Below, one piece after another: positions 24,643 through 33,133 of a stretch of 64,000 bases of DNA; position 1 is the first letter of the stretch, and each line of letters opens with the position of its first letter. The notes beneath the pieces were generated by a model. That model did no database searches. It saw nothing but the letters and a program-made list of their open reading frames with translations, and had not been told where the DNA came from. Both the position numbers and the translations under genes were made by a program. The DNA comes from Verrucomicrobium spinosum DSM 4136 = JCM 18804. Its GTDB lineage: Bacteria; Verrucomicrobiota; Verrucomicrobiia; Verrucomicrobiales; Verrucomicrobiaceae. The stretch spans positions 3,753,105-3,817,104 of the forward strand of contig NZ_ABIZ01000001.1 in the NCBI RefSeq assembly GCF_000172155.1. The letters run 5' to 3'.

Positions 24643-24681
24643 GCTTCCGCTTACCGGACTGACCCTTCATCTATTTCTGGG

Positions 24682-24705
24682 AAAGGCACGGTTTACCGTG
24701 CCTTT
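24682..24705. terminator. Rho-independent terminator after acpP
   Basis: AAAGGCACGGT pairs perfectly with ACCGTGCCTTT (11 bp, 2-base loop as drawn), followed by CTTGCGTTC. It sits 39 bp after the acpP stop and before the convergent acyltransferase 3' end, so it may serve both strands. Confidence 0.8.
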
Positions 24706-24758
24706 CTTGCGTTCAGTTTTCCCGAGGGTGTGTAGGCATCTTCCTCTGGCCCGGAAAA

Positions 24759-25736
24759 TCACGGCGGGGGCAATTGCGCAACGGGGAGCATCTCCCGGAA
24801 CTGGCGGTTGGGATTGGCGTACTCCGGATATCGGGAATCGTGTTCTGGGCCGGGGAGGTAGCGCCAGTGCTTGTACATCCACATCCAGCACTCGGGGTGC
24901 TGGCGGATTTGGGGTTCGAACCGGTCCCACACCGCCTGGGTCATGGTGTCGATGGAGGGATAGTCTGAAGCCTCCATGGGGTCGAGGAAATGGCAGCGGT
25001 ACGTCCCATCTGTCAGAGGGAGGGCGGTCGCGGGCAGGAGGGGCAGCCCCAGCCGGAATGCCAGGCTCGTGTGCAGGTTGGGGACACAAGTTTTCAGTCC
25101 AAAACACTCGATCACCGTGGCGGCGCGGCCGGGTTTGACGGTGAGATCGGCAAGCAGTGAAGCGTGCCCGTTTCGTTTTAGTTGCTTGAAGATTCGTAAC
25201 ATCGCCCCTTGTTGCGGGATGATTTCGTGGCCAGTTTTCTGCCTGAGCCGGGCAAAGATGTCGGTCAATGCGGCATTTTTGAAGTCTTGAGCGATGGTGA
25301 GTTGGGTGAAGCCCTGAAGGCCCACGATAAGGCTGAGGACCTCAAAGTTGCCATAGTGCGGTGTGACCCAGAGTGCGCCCCGGGATTTTGCCATGGCGGG
25401 CGTTTCGGAATCCTGCCAGGAAAGCTTCGCAATTTCCGGCAATTCCTCCTTCGGGTGCCCCGCGATCCAGAAAAGATCCAGGAAGGTGCGGGCGAAATTC
25501 TGGAAACTGCCGATCGCGATGCGACGAGCTTGGGCGGGAGTAATGTTCTCCCGGGCAAAAGCCGCCTTGAGGTTTGCAATGGCCGTGCTGCGGCCGCGGT
25601 AGTCGATGGCAAAAGCGAGCAGTCCGATCACCTTGCTGAGGAGCAAAACTTGTCCCCTGGAGAGTTTTGGGAGCCACCAGACTCCGAAGTTCACTAGAAA
25701 TGTCTCAATCCGGTGGCGAATCTTCTTCACGATCAC
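24759..25736 (-). CDS. Lipid A / lysophospholipid acyltransferase family protein (LpxL-like)
   Basis: About 325 residues of the LpxL/HtrB branch of lysophospholipid acyltransferases. The HxxxxE catalytic box is HYGNFE (in WVTPHYGNFEVLSL). The family region PQQGAMLRIFKQLKRNGHASLLADLT follows, and near the C-terminus PECWMWMYKHWRYLP is typical of lipid A acyltransferases (WMHRRWK-like). It would add a secondary acyl chain from acyl-ACP to lipid A or a glycolipid at the inner membrane; acpP is its convergent neighbour. Start uncertain: GTG at 25736 or 25730, or a TTG at 25772 that would overlap the divergent peptidase gene. Confidence 0.85.
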   Translation of the reverse strand: MIVKKIRHRIETFLVNFGVWWLPKLSRGQVLLLSKVIGLLAFAIDYRGRSTAIANLKAAFARENITPAQARRIAIGSFQNFARTFLDLFWIAGHPKEELPEIAKLSWQDSETPAMAKSRGALWVTPHYGNFEVLSLIVGLQGFTQLTIAQDFKNAALTDIFARLRQKTGHEIIPQQGAMLRIFKQLKRNGHASLLADLTVKPGRAATVIECFGLKTCVPNLHTSLAFRLGLPLLPATALPLTDGTYRCHFLDPMEASDYPSIDTMTQAVWDRFEPQIRQHPECWMWMYKHWRYLPGPEHDSRYPEYANPNRQFREMLPVAQLPPP

Positions 25737-25753
25737 GTTTGGTACTGGGAGAA

Positions 25754-26776
25754 ATGAGTATAGAGTGGGCAATGGCCGACACGCTGACCTCTATCCTCAA
25801 GAAGCTCCTGAATCAACCGACCGCCCCATTTCATGAATATCATGTGCGGGCGCAAATTGAGCAGCTCCTTCTGGACGTGCCCCATGTGGAGCTGTCCACC
25901 GATGCCTTTGGCAATTTGCTGGCGACCTATCGCAAGGGTAAGCGCAAGTCCAGCCCGGTCTGGGTGTTGGGCGCGCACATGGATCACCCGGCTTGGGTGA
26001 AGAGCCCTGGCAAGAATGGGGACTGGGAGTTTCTGGGTGGCGTGCCGAAATCGATTGTGGATCTCCCTGAGAACATCGCTCTCCGTCGCGAGAACGGCGA
26101 AATTGCGCCGTGGGGTTTCCCCGTCACCATTGAAGAAGGCAAAGTGGGCGCTGCGGCCTGTGACGATCTGATTGGTTGTGCTGTGATTATTGCCACCATT
26201 AAAGAGCTGGCCCGTCTGGGTCTGGATGCAACGGTGCATGCCGCCTTCACCCGCGCTGAGGAAGTGGGCTTCCTGGGAGCCTGGCACCTGGGCAAACACT
26301 GGCCTTTCGGAAAAGAGGCCGCGTTTCTGTCCGTTGAAACCAGCCGTCCTGTGAACGGTGCGGAAATGGGTGATGGGCCCATCGTTCGTGTGGGCGACCG
26401 CCTTTCGGTGTTTGACCATGACTTGATCGCCACGGTCATGCGCACCGCCGCAGAGCAGGGGATTCGAGTCCAACGTTGCCTTCTGGACGCCGGGGCTTGC
26501 GAGGCCACTGCGCTCCAGGCCTGCGGGATTCGCAGCGCCGGTCTGAGCGTCCCTCTGGGCAACTATCACAATCTGGACGACGACCAGAATGTCTCTGCCG
26601 AATATGTGATGCTTGAAGACGTGAAAGCCACGGTGAATCTGGTGGTGGCCCTGGTGGGCACCGAGCATCAGGGGCTTGGTGAGCGCACCCTTGAAGAGCG
26701 TGTGACCCTTCGCATGAAGGAGTACAAGAAGCACCTTGAGGCGTCCAATGCCAAGTTCGAAGAGACTTTGGTCTGA
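25754..26776 (+). CDS. M42/M20-family zinc aminopeptidase
   Basis: 340 residues with a two-metal peptidase site: AHMDH (H75, D77), the bridging Asp in ACDDLIG, the catalytic Glu pair in RAEEVGFLGAW, an Asp/Glu ligand in SVETSRP, and the final His in NYHNLDDD. These are the landmarks of M42 (glutamyl aminopeptidase/endoglucanase-annotated) and related M20 peptidases, cytoplasmic oligomers that trim peptides. Starts at ATG 25754 (GGGAGAA just upstream) or at ATG 25772. No operon partner; the next gene is convergent. Confidence 0.85.
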   Translation: MSIEWAMADTLTSILKKLLNQPTAPFHEYHVRAQIEQLLLDVPHVELSTDAFGNLLATYRKGKRKSSPVWVLGAHMDHPAWVKSPGKNGDWEFLGGVPKSIVDLPENIALRRENGEIAPWGFPVTIEEGKVGAAACDDLIGCAVIIATIKELARLGLDATVHAAFTRAEEVGFLGAWHLGKHWPFGKEAAFLSVETSRPVNGAEMGDGPIVRVGDRLSVFDHDLIATVMRTAAEQGIRVQRCLLDAGACEATALQACGIRSAGLSVPLGNYHNLDDDQNVSAEYVMLEDVKATVNLVVALVGTEHQGLGERTLEERVTLRMKEYKKHLEASNAKFEETLV

Positions 26777-26791
26777 TTTTCAGATCGCTCG

Positions 26792-27724
26792 TCAGGCAGC
26801 CAGCCACAGCTTCAGCAGGCTCAGGGTCACGGTGGTCGTGAGCATGCTGACCAAGGTGGTGTAGTACACGGAAGAGGTGGCGAATGAGACATCGCCACCA
26901 AATTCATGCGCAAGCAGGGCTGTGTTCACGGCCGTGGGAGCCCCCGTCGCGAGGACCAGAGAAGCTGCTACCGCCGGAGGAAATCCCATGATTTGAGTCA
27001 GCCCAAGAGCCAGTAGAGGGCTAAGAATGAGGCGAATGCCCAGAGCGGCAAACAGCGGAGCGCGGAAGGGGGCGGGGCGGGTCTGAGACATCTGGACCCC
27101 CAGGGTGAGGAGGGCAAATCCCACCAAAGCGGCCTGGAGCAGATCCAGTGGCTGCCAGAGCCATGTCACCTCCTGAAGGTGAAGCCCGGTGGATTTGGCC
27201 AGCACTCCAGCAAGCAGGGCGTAGAGCGTGGGTTGCCTCAGCATTCCATTGAGCGCCCGCCAGTGCGCCCCCGGCTTTTCACCGCGCTCCTGAGCGAGAA
27301 AGAGACCGATTGTGAAAGTGGCAACATTCATCGTTGCCAGGACATAAACTTGAACTGCGGCACCCTCATGGCCAAAAGCCAGCGTCACCAGGGGTAGGCC
27401 ATAATTTCCACAGTTGTAGAACATGGTGGCCAAGCGCAAAGCCTGCCGCTGTTGCGAGTGCATTTTGAGGACTCTGGCTGCAATTGTGCTACAGATGAAC
27501 ATGAGGGTGATGGTGGCCAGGGTGAACCCCACAATCTGCAACGCTTCGTGACCGGCCAGTTCGGTGTCGAGCACCCGGGTGAAGATGAAAGCTGGTACCA
27601 GAAGATAGATGTTCAGTTTGACCAGAGTCTCCAGATGGAGCCGGAATTTCCGGTCCAAGAGCCATCCCAGACCCACCACAAAGAAAATGGGAGCGCAAAC
27701 ATTCAGGAAGAGGTCAAAGAACAT
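26792..27724 (-). CDS. AEC-family (auxin efflux carrier-like) transporter
   Basis: 310 residues from the ATG at 27724, with about ten membrane segments in the two-fold repeat of the AEC family. Useful marks are VGLGWLLDRKF after the first helix, the polar break YNCGNYGLPLVTLAFG in the fifth segment and ATGAPTAVNTALLAHEFGGD in the ninth. Relatives export or import small organic anions such as malonate or malate in bacteria. The substrate here is not predictable. The longer frame upstream of 27724 lacks conserved sequence and I leave it out. Confidence 0.85.
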   Translation of the reverse strand: MFFDLFLNVCAPIFFVVGLGWLLDRKFRLHLETLVKLNIYLLVPAFIFTRVLDTELAGHEALQIVGFTLATITLMFICSTIAARVLKMHSQQRQALRLATMFYNCGNYGLPLVTLAFGHEGAAVQVYVLATMNVATFTIGLFLAQERGEKPGAHWRALNGMLRQPTLYALLAGVLAKSTGLHLQEVTWLWQPLDLLQAALVGFALLTLGVQMSQTRPAPFRAPLFAALGIRLILSPLLALGLTQIMGFPPAVAASLVLATGAPTAVNTALLAHEFGGDVSFATSSVYYTTLVSMLTTTVTLSLLKLWLAA

Positions 27725-27852
27725 CTCCGCAGATTCAAGGGGGCCAGCTCCGCATTCAAGAGCGATCTGATGGAATCCCCCTCGCAAATCCAAGCCTCAA
27801 AAAACGCTAGCCACGAAGCCATTCCGCACTACCCTCTGCCTCCCACCTAGAA

Positions 27853-28380
27853 ATGCATTCTGAGTTCGATTTTCAGTACACGATCGAAAACACGAAGGTT
27901 CTTCACGAGCCTGATCGTCGCATTGATACTTTTGGCACCACCCAGTTCGAGTTTCAACTGGTGACCGAACTCATGGACTCCACCAATGTGACGCGAGTGC
28001 GCCAAGGCCGGATCGAGGCGGAACGCCCCATGATCGTCACCCCTACGGTGACAGACGACTGGAGTTTCGAGGGATTCGGAGCCGAGGCGGAGGCTTTTGG
28101 CCAGTGGGTGAAGAACCACCTCAAGGATCTTGCGATCCTGCGCTACAGGTTCAATTTTAAGCGTACCACCGTGAGCGAGGAGATCGTTCATGAGTCATTT
28201 GCCACTGTGTGCGACAAGTTGCTGACCGAGCAGCGCGCCTCTGGCAATCCCATGCGAGCCATCATTCAGGGTGTTGACGACACCTGGGAGATCTCGCTGC
28301 TGAGGTTCTTTTTCGAAATGATTGAGAAGTCCCAAAATATCAACATGTTCGATTTCAAGCGTCGGGGCCTGCTAGGCTGA
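27853..28380 (+). CDS. Conserved-looking hypothetical protein
   Basis: 175 residues, soluble, acidic to neutral, with no signal peptide or membrane helix and no motif I recognise. It mixes beta-rich N-terminal sequence (FDFQYTIENTKVLHEPDRRI, FGTTQFEFQLVTE) with helical C-terminal sequence ending MFDFKRRGLLG. It begins a run of same-strand genes (LysM protein 18 bp downstream, then accA, the RMD1 protein and others), so its expression may be coupled to the LysM protein gene. Possibly lineage-specific. Confidence 0.7.
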   Translation: MHSEFDFQYTIENTKVLHEPDRRIDTFGTTQFEFQLVTELMDSTNVTRVRQGRIEAERPMIVTPTVTDDWSFEGFGAEAEAFGQWVKNHLKDLAILRYRFNFKRTTVSEEIVHESFATVCDKLLTEQRASGNPMRAIIQGVDDTWEISLLRFFFEMIEKSQNINMFDFKRRGLLG

Positions 28381-28398
28381 GCTGATGCCACGGATACG

Positions 28399-29370
28399 AT
28401 GAGCCGATTTAAAATCCTCGTCTTCCTTCTTGCGGTGGGTATCGCAGGTTCGGTGCTTGCTGCCGCTTACTGGTACTACACTCGTGTCCTCGGGCATGAG
28501 ACGGTGGTTCAGGGCCAGATCAAGAAAATGCAGGGCAAGCACACTAGTCTGCCGGATCCAGGGGTGCGCCGTTTTGATGAAGCAATGGAATTCATCAACG
28601 CCTCGAACTACGCGGAGGGGCGAAAGGCGCTCTATCGTCTGCTGGACAGCTTTCCTGAGACCTCCGCAGGGCCTGAGGCCCGCCGGATCATTGGCGAGCT
28701 GAACATGGACATGCTTTTCTCCCAGGAGGCCAATCCGCAGAGAAAGGACTACATCGTTCAGCCGGGCGACTCGATGGGGCTCATCGCCCGCAAAAACCAG
28801 ACGAGCGTGGAATGCATCATGCGGGCCAATGGCATGCTGAGCACCAATCTGCAGCCTGGAGATCACCTGTTCGTTTTTCCCCTGGACTTTGAGATCGTGG
28901 TGGACATCTCTTCCAAGACCGTCCAGCTCTGGCGCGGGACCCGGGAGAAGGGCTACTTCTTCAAGGAATATCAGGCTCTGGAAGTCCGCCTGCCCCCTGG
29001 GATGAAGGCACCCGCCGAGACCGTGATCCAGGCAAAAAGCGCCTGGCACAATGGCAAGGCCGTGACCTCGGAGAATCCTCTTTTCATCAGTGCTGACAAA
29101 TGGCTGGTTGGTCACAAGACCGGATTTAATCTCCGGGGGCTGCCCAAGGCGAAGCCGCTTGTTGATAAGACGACGACACCCTCCCAGCCCGCTGCGGCGA
29201 CCAAAGGGAAGTCCAAAGGCGGCTCAAAGGCTGCCAATAAAGTTGTGGACGACGACGATGATGATGGCCTGGCGGGCATCCCGGAAACCGGGGTGTTTCT
29301 GGCCCGGGAGGACATTGAAGAGCTGTTCACAATCGTCCGCACGCAGACGAAGTTGTTTGTCGCGCGCTAA
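28399..29370 (+). CDS. Membrane-anchored LysM-domain protein
   Basis: 323 residues. An N-terminal membrane anchor (6-27) is followed by a short TPR-like helical region (58-100, FDEAMEFINASNYAEGRKAL), a single LysM peptidoglycan-binding domain (about 118-160, YIVQPGDSMGLIA ... LQPGDHLFVFP), and a beta-rich domain (161-250) with DFEIVVDISSKTVQLW. The C-terminal linker contains a run of six Asp near residue 277. The beta domain recalls the start of L,D-transpeptidase (YkuD) folds, but I see no HxxxxSxGC catalytic signature, so it is probably a non-catalytic wall-binding protein. It lies directly before accA on the same strand. Confidence 0.75.
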   Translation: MSRFKILVFLLAVGIAGSVLAAAYWYYTRVLGHETVVQGQIKKMQGKHTSLPDPGVRRFDEAMEFINASNYAEGRKALYRLLDSFPETSAGPEARRIIGELNMDMLFSQEANPQRKDYIVQPGDSMGLIARKNQTSVECIMRANGMLSTNLQPGDHLFVFPLDFEIVVDISSKTVQLWRGTREKGYFFKEYQALEVRLPPGMKAPAETVIQAKSAWHNGKAVTSENPLFISADKWLVGHKTGFNLRGLPKAKPLVDKTTTPSQPAAATKGKSKGGSKAANKVVDDDDDDGLAGIPETGVFLAREDIEELFTIVRTQTKLFVAR

Positions 29371-29397
29371 CCTTAAATTCAACTTTTTGTCAGCAAC

Positions 29398-30360
29398 ATG
29401 AAACAAGTTTTGGAATTTGAAAAACCGCTCGTCAAGGCGCGGGAAGAGCTGGAAGAGCTGCGCCGCAAGCAGGCTCTGAAGAACACGAGCAAAGTCACGC
29501 TTGCGATTGCCGATCTCGAGAAGAAACTGGCGGAGCTACAGGAGGAAACCTACGCCAACCTCAGCCCGTGGCAGCGGGTGCAAATCGCGCGCCACATCCA
29601 GCGCCCGTATATGCTTGACTACGCCAGACTCTGTTTTGACGAGTTTGTCGAGTTGCATGGGGATCGTCACATTGGCGATGACAATGCGATGCCCGCAGGG
29701 TTCGCCACACTCAATGGCCAGCGAGTGATGCTGATCGGTCAGCAAAAGGGTCGCGACACCAAGGAAAACCTGCTCCGCAACTTCGGCAGCGCCCATCCGG
29801 AAGGGTACCGCAAGGCCCTCAGGCTCATGCGCATGGCGGAGAAGTTCGGTCTGCCGGTCATCTGCATGATCGACACCCCGGGGGCCTTTCCGGGCATTGG
29901 GGCGGAGGAGCGCAACATCGCGGAGGCCATTGCCTTCAACCTGCTGGAAATGATGAAAATCCGCACACCAATGGTTTCAGTGGTGATTGGTGAAGGCGGT
30001 TCCGGTGGGGCCTTGGGCATCGGTGTGACGGACCGAGTCATGATGTTGGAGAACGCCTACTACTCGGTGATTTCACCAGAAGGCTGTGCCGCCATTCTTT
30101 GGAAACACCGGCAGCATGCTCCGGAGGCAGCCCAGGCCCTGAAACTTAGCGCCCCTGACCTCATGGATCTCGGGATCATAGACCATATTGTCCCTGAGCC
30201 CCATGGTGGTGCCCACAACGACCACCACGCTGTCGCAGCCTCGCTGAAATCTGCCCTTGTGTCCGCCTTGGCGGAACTGACCCCGCTGGGTACGGAAGAG
30301 CTGCTCCAAAAGCGGTATGAGAAGTTCCGCTCCTACGGCAAGTTTACCGAAGGCGAGTAA
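29398..30360 (+). CDS. accA: Acetyl-CoA carboxylase carboxyltransferase subunit alpha
   Basis: 320 residues, the standard length of AccA, which with AccD moves the carboxyl group from carboxybiotin to acetyl-CoA to make malonyl-CoA. Diagnostic segments: LDFEKPL-like start (LEFEKPLVKAREELEELR), ELHGDRHIGDDNAMPAG, GRDTKENLLRNFG, MIDTPGAFPGIGAEERNIAEA, GEGGSGGALGIG and YSVISPEGCAAILWK. accD is not adjacent, as is common. It follows the LysM gene by 27 bp and may share its transcript. Confidence 0.97.
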   Translation: MKQVLEFEKPLVKAREELEELRRKQALKNTSKVTLAIADLEKKLAELQEETYANLSPWQRVQIARHIQRPYMLDYARLCFDEFVELHGDRHIGDDNAMPAGFATLNGQRVMLIGQQKGRDTKENLLRNFGSAHPEGYRKALRLMRMAEKFGLPVICMIDTPGAFPGIGAEERNIAEAIAFNLLEMMKIRTPMVSVVIGEGGSGGALGIGVTDRVMMLENAYYSVISPEGCAAILWKHRQHAPEAAQALKLSAPDLMDLGIIDHIVPEPHGGAHNDHHAVAASLKSALVSALAELTPLGTEELLQKRYEKFRSYGKFTEGE

Positions 30361-30442
30361 GGTCAGCCTGTCCCTAAGTCGTGGGTGACGGAAACGTGAT
30401 CCACGGCTTGATACACCGTCCCTGAACGGAGTAGAGTAGTGC

Positions 30443-31582
30443 ATGGCAGAAGGGGATAGCGCCGTCACAGGCTCAGCACTGAAGGGCGAAGTTGTTTACT
30501 TTTATGCCTTCGACATTGCTTACGAGTTGCGGCGACCTGGGTTGACGCATCTCCTTGGTAAGCCGTTGGTGGCCCAGCATGTGGGCGTCTCGAAGCGGAG
30601 CCCACGCCAGCAGCTTTTCTATCAGCCGAGGATGGCCAGGCTGGAACCTCTGGATCTGCCGCTTGAGGGAGGCAGAGTGGTGAAGGTAGGGCGCTCGGTG
30701 AAGGTGCTGCCCATCGGGGCGATCAGTCTGACACTGAGAGTCTCCTTTGAAGTGGATCGCCTGGAGGACCTTAGCCAGTTCCATCGGTCCCAATTTGCAG
30801 GGGGGGCTCTGCAACGGCACGCCAGGGAGCTTTCCGAGATTCTCAGGCAGGAACTTGGGACAGTGGCGGTGCGCCCCGTCGAGGTGCTTCAGGAGGAAGA
30901 GGCCTACACGGTGTTCTGCGTGGAGTCTCCCGGCGGTTTTGCGGGAGGGCAGTGGTTCAATGCAGAGGAGTGGTTTCGTGTCAATCGGAGGATCATCGCA
31001 ACGCTCATCACCCAGGAAACCTCTGACCCGCCGTTGTCGCACCAGGAGGCACTCGAATCCACCAGCAAGCACCTTTCTTACTACCAGTCTGACCTGATCG
31101 TTGTGGACTGGGACGCTGCCCTCATCGTGGATCGGCCAGCGGACTTTGAGGAATCTCTGTTTGTGATGGAGCTTGCCAACGTCCAGCTCGAGGAACTGGA
31201 GGCTTACGACCAGCTCATCGACACAGCGTTGGAACGTTCCTACGCCGACCTCCAGCGTCCTCCCCGCATTCGGGATCACAAGCGGCTTCTGCCCCATCTG
31301 CGGGAGGTGCGCATCGATCTGGCTCGTTTTAGCGATGAGCTTTCCAACATCACGAAGTTCTTCGGTGACTGGCATCTGGCTAGACTCTACGACACGGTCT
31401 CCCGCCGCTTCCACCTGCCAGACTGGCATCGCAGCATCGACGAAAAGCTGAAGACGCTTGATGACTTGTACGAGATGCTCAAACAGGAGCAGAATCACCG
31501 CATCATGTTGGTGCTGGAGGCGTCCATTGTCCTGATGTTTGTGATTGATATCGTGCTGCTCCTCGCAGAACTCGCCAAGTAG
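30443..31582 (+). CDS. RMD1/RMND1-like DUF155 membrane protein
   Basis: 379 residues similar to the RMD1/RMND1/Sif family (DUF155), known in eukaryotes from mitochondrial translation-related inner membrane proteins. The N-terminal part (LKGEVVYFYAFDIAYELRRPG) and middle (IVVDWDAALIVDRP, ELANVQLEELEAYDQ) lead into the diagnostic C-terminus: FFGDWHLARLYDTVSRRFHLPDW, KLKTLDDLYEML, then a single membrane helix (about 357-377). The membrane helix anchors the soluble part to the cytoplasmic side. Bacterial function is unknown. Same strand as accA (82 bp upstream). Confidence 0.7.
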   Translation: MAEGDSAVTGSALKGEVVYFYAFDIAYELRRPGLTHLLGKPLVAQHVGVSKRSPRQQLFYQPRMARLEPLDLPLEGGRVVKVGRSVKVLPIGAISLTLRVSFEVDRLEDLSQFHRSQFAGGALQRHARELSEILRQELGTVAVRPVEVLQEEEAYTVFCVESPGGFAGGQWFNAEEWFRVNRRIIATLITQETSDPPLSHQEALESTSKHLSYYQSDLIVVDWDAALIVDRPADFEESLFVMELANVQLEELEAYDQLIDTALERSYADLQRPPRIRDHKRLLPHLREVRIDLARFSDELSNITKFFGDWHLARLYDTVSRRFHLPDWHRSIDEKLKTLDDLYEMLKQEQNHRIMLVLEASIVLMFVIDIVLLLAELAK

Positions 31583-31695
31583 TCGGGATTTGCGTGGATC
31601 TGGGCTGTGAAAGGGCCCTTTGGCGCAGGGGATCGGACTGCTCGTTGGGTGCACAACCTGCTCGCATTTTCCCGCTCCATACGTAACGTCAGAGG

Positions 31696-33078
31696 ATGCG
31701 CCCCCGCAGACCCATTTCTGGTGTCACATTTGCCCGTTTCCTGCCCTGGCTGAAGCAGCTGGCTGTAGCGGTATTGTGCCTTTGTGTCCTGACCTCCTGC
31801 CTTGAGAAGCTCAAGGAATTCCTCCCCAAGCCCCCTCCACCCGCACCGCCGCCGCCGGTGGAAGCGCCGCTCTCGGCCGAGGAAGAGAGACTCCAGCAGA
31901 CGCTGGAGAATGGCAAGATGTTCGCAGCGGATGGCAGCGAGATCGAGGTGCCCAAGGCAGAGCTTTTTGAGCTGAACAAGTCAGCGCTGGTCTCCATCAT
32001 GTGTTACCATGACTTCGCGGAGAAATCCTCCCGGAGTGATATGGTCATCACTGCCACCACCTTCCGGACGCAGATGCAGGCTCTCAAGGACGCCAAGATC
32101 CCGGTAATTCCTCTTGCAGATGTCCTTGCTTGGAAGCGCGGAGAGAAAAACATCCCTGAAGAGTCAGTGGTCATCACAATGGATGATGGCTGGCTGGGGG
32201 TGCATGAGTACTGCTTCCCGATTCTGAAGGAGTTCAACTACCCGTTCACGGTGTATCTCTACAAGAACTACGTGAACCGCGGCGGTCGATCTCTGACGCT
32301 CGACCAGATTCGCGAGATGATGAAGTACGGTGCCGAGTTGGGCAGCCATAGCGTGTCTCACCAGGCCCTCACTGCCCGGCATGGCAAGACGGACGAGCAG
32401 TACCACAAGTGGCTGGAAGTCGAAATTGTGGAATCAAAGAAGTTCCTCGAGGAGACCTTTGGCGTTCCCTGTAGAACCTTCGCTTATCCGTATGGCAACA
32501 AGTCTGACGAGATCGCCCAGATGTGTCTGGATGCTGGCTACGAAGCTGCAGTCACGGTGAATCCGCAAAAGACGACCTGGGACACTCCCAATGGCAAGCT
32601 CCCGCGCTTCGTGCAGATTGGCGACAAAGACGTGAACTTCCGCCTGGCTACGAACTTCCGCGGAGGTGGTGGCAACATCGCCGACAGCAAGTTCCTAAAA
32701 ACCGACGAAGTGGACGAACATGGCAACAAGCTCGTTGTGCTACAGCCCCAGCCGGGAGCTACCATCGCAGATCGCAGGCCTTTGATCGAGGCCAATCTAG
32801 CCCGGGTGGGGCCTGTGCTGCCGGACAGCCTGGCTCTCCGCGTCAGTGGCTTCGGGCTTGTCCCTGTGGAGTTCGATCCCGCAACGCAGACGGTGCGGTT
32901 CCGTGTGCCGCAGATGTTGCGTTTGGAGGAATGCACCGCCCAGCTTTCTTTCCGCCGCGCCAGCGCAGACAAGGCTGAGGTCCTCAGCTGGAAGTTCAAA
33001 GTGGACCAGAGCTCATCATACCAACCGGCCGCCGGCTCGGCTGCCACGGCCACTCCTCCTCCCGCGCCCAAAGCTTAA
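31696..33078 (+). CDS. Polysaccharide deacetylase (NodB-fold) lipoprotein
   Basis: 460 residues. The lipobox LTSC (C35) after a hydrophobic stretch marks a lipoprotein, followed by a Pro-rich spacer (44-58). The carbohydrate esterase 4 domain (about 98-300) shows metal-binding TMDDGW (D163-D164) and HSVSH (H218, H222), with FAYPYGNKSDE as a later motif. It should remove N- or O-acetyl groups from a polysaccharide such as peptidoglycan or poly-GlcNAc in the envelope. A C-terminal 150-residue beta domain (starting near KLVVLQPQPGA) is of unknown role. Ends 55 bp before ffh. Confidence 0.85.
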   Translation: MRPRRPISGVTFARFLPWLKQLAVAVLCLCVLTSCLEKLKEFLPKPPPPAPPPPVEAPLSAEEERLQQTLENGKMFAADGSEIEVPKAELFELNKSALVSIMCYHDFAEKSSRSDMVITATTFRTQMQALKDAKIPVIPLADVLAWKRGEKNIPEESVVITMDDGWLGVHEYCFPILKEFNYPFTVYLYKNYVNRGGRSLTLDQIREMMKYGAELGSHSVSHQALTARHGKTDEQYHKWLEVEIVESKKFLEETFGVPCRTFAYPYGNKSDEIAQMCLDAGYEAAVTVNPQKTTWDTPNGKLPRFVQIGDKDVNFRLATNFRGGGGNIADSKFLKTDEVDEHGNKLVVLQPQPGATIADRRPLIEANLARVGPVLPDSLALRVSGFGLVPVEFDPATQTVRFRVPQMLRLEECTAQLSFRRASADKAEVLSWKFKVDQSSSYQPAAGSAATATPPPAPKA

Positions 33079-33133
33079 TTTCCCATCGCGGCAACAGCCA
33101 ACCGGCTCCTCCTCCATACTCTTTTCATCTGCC

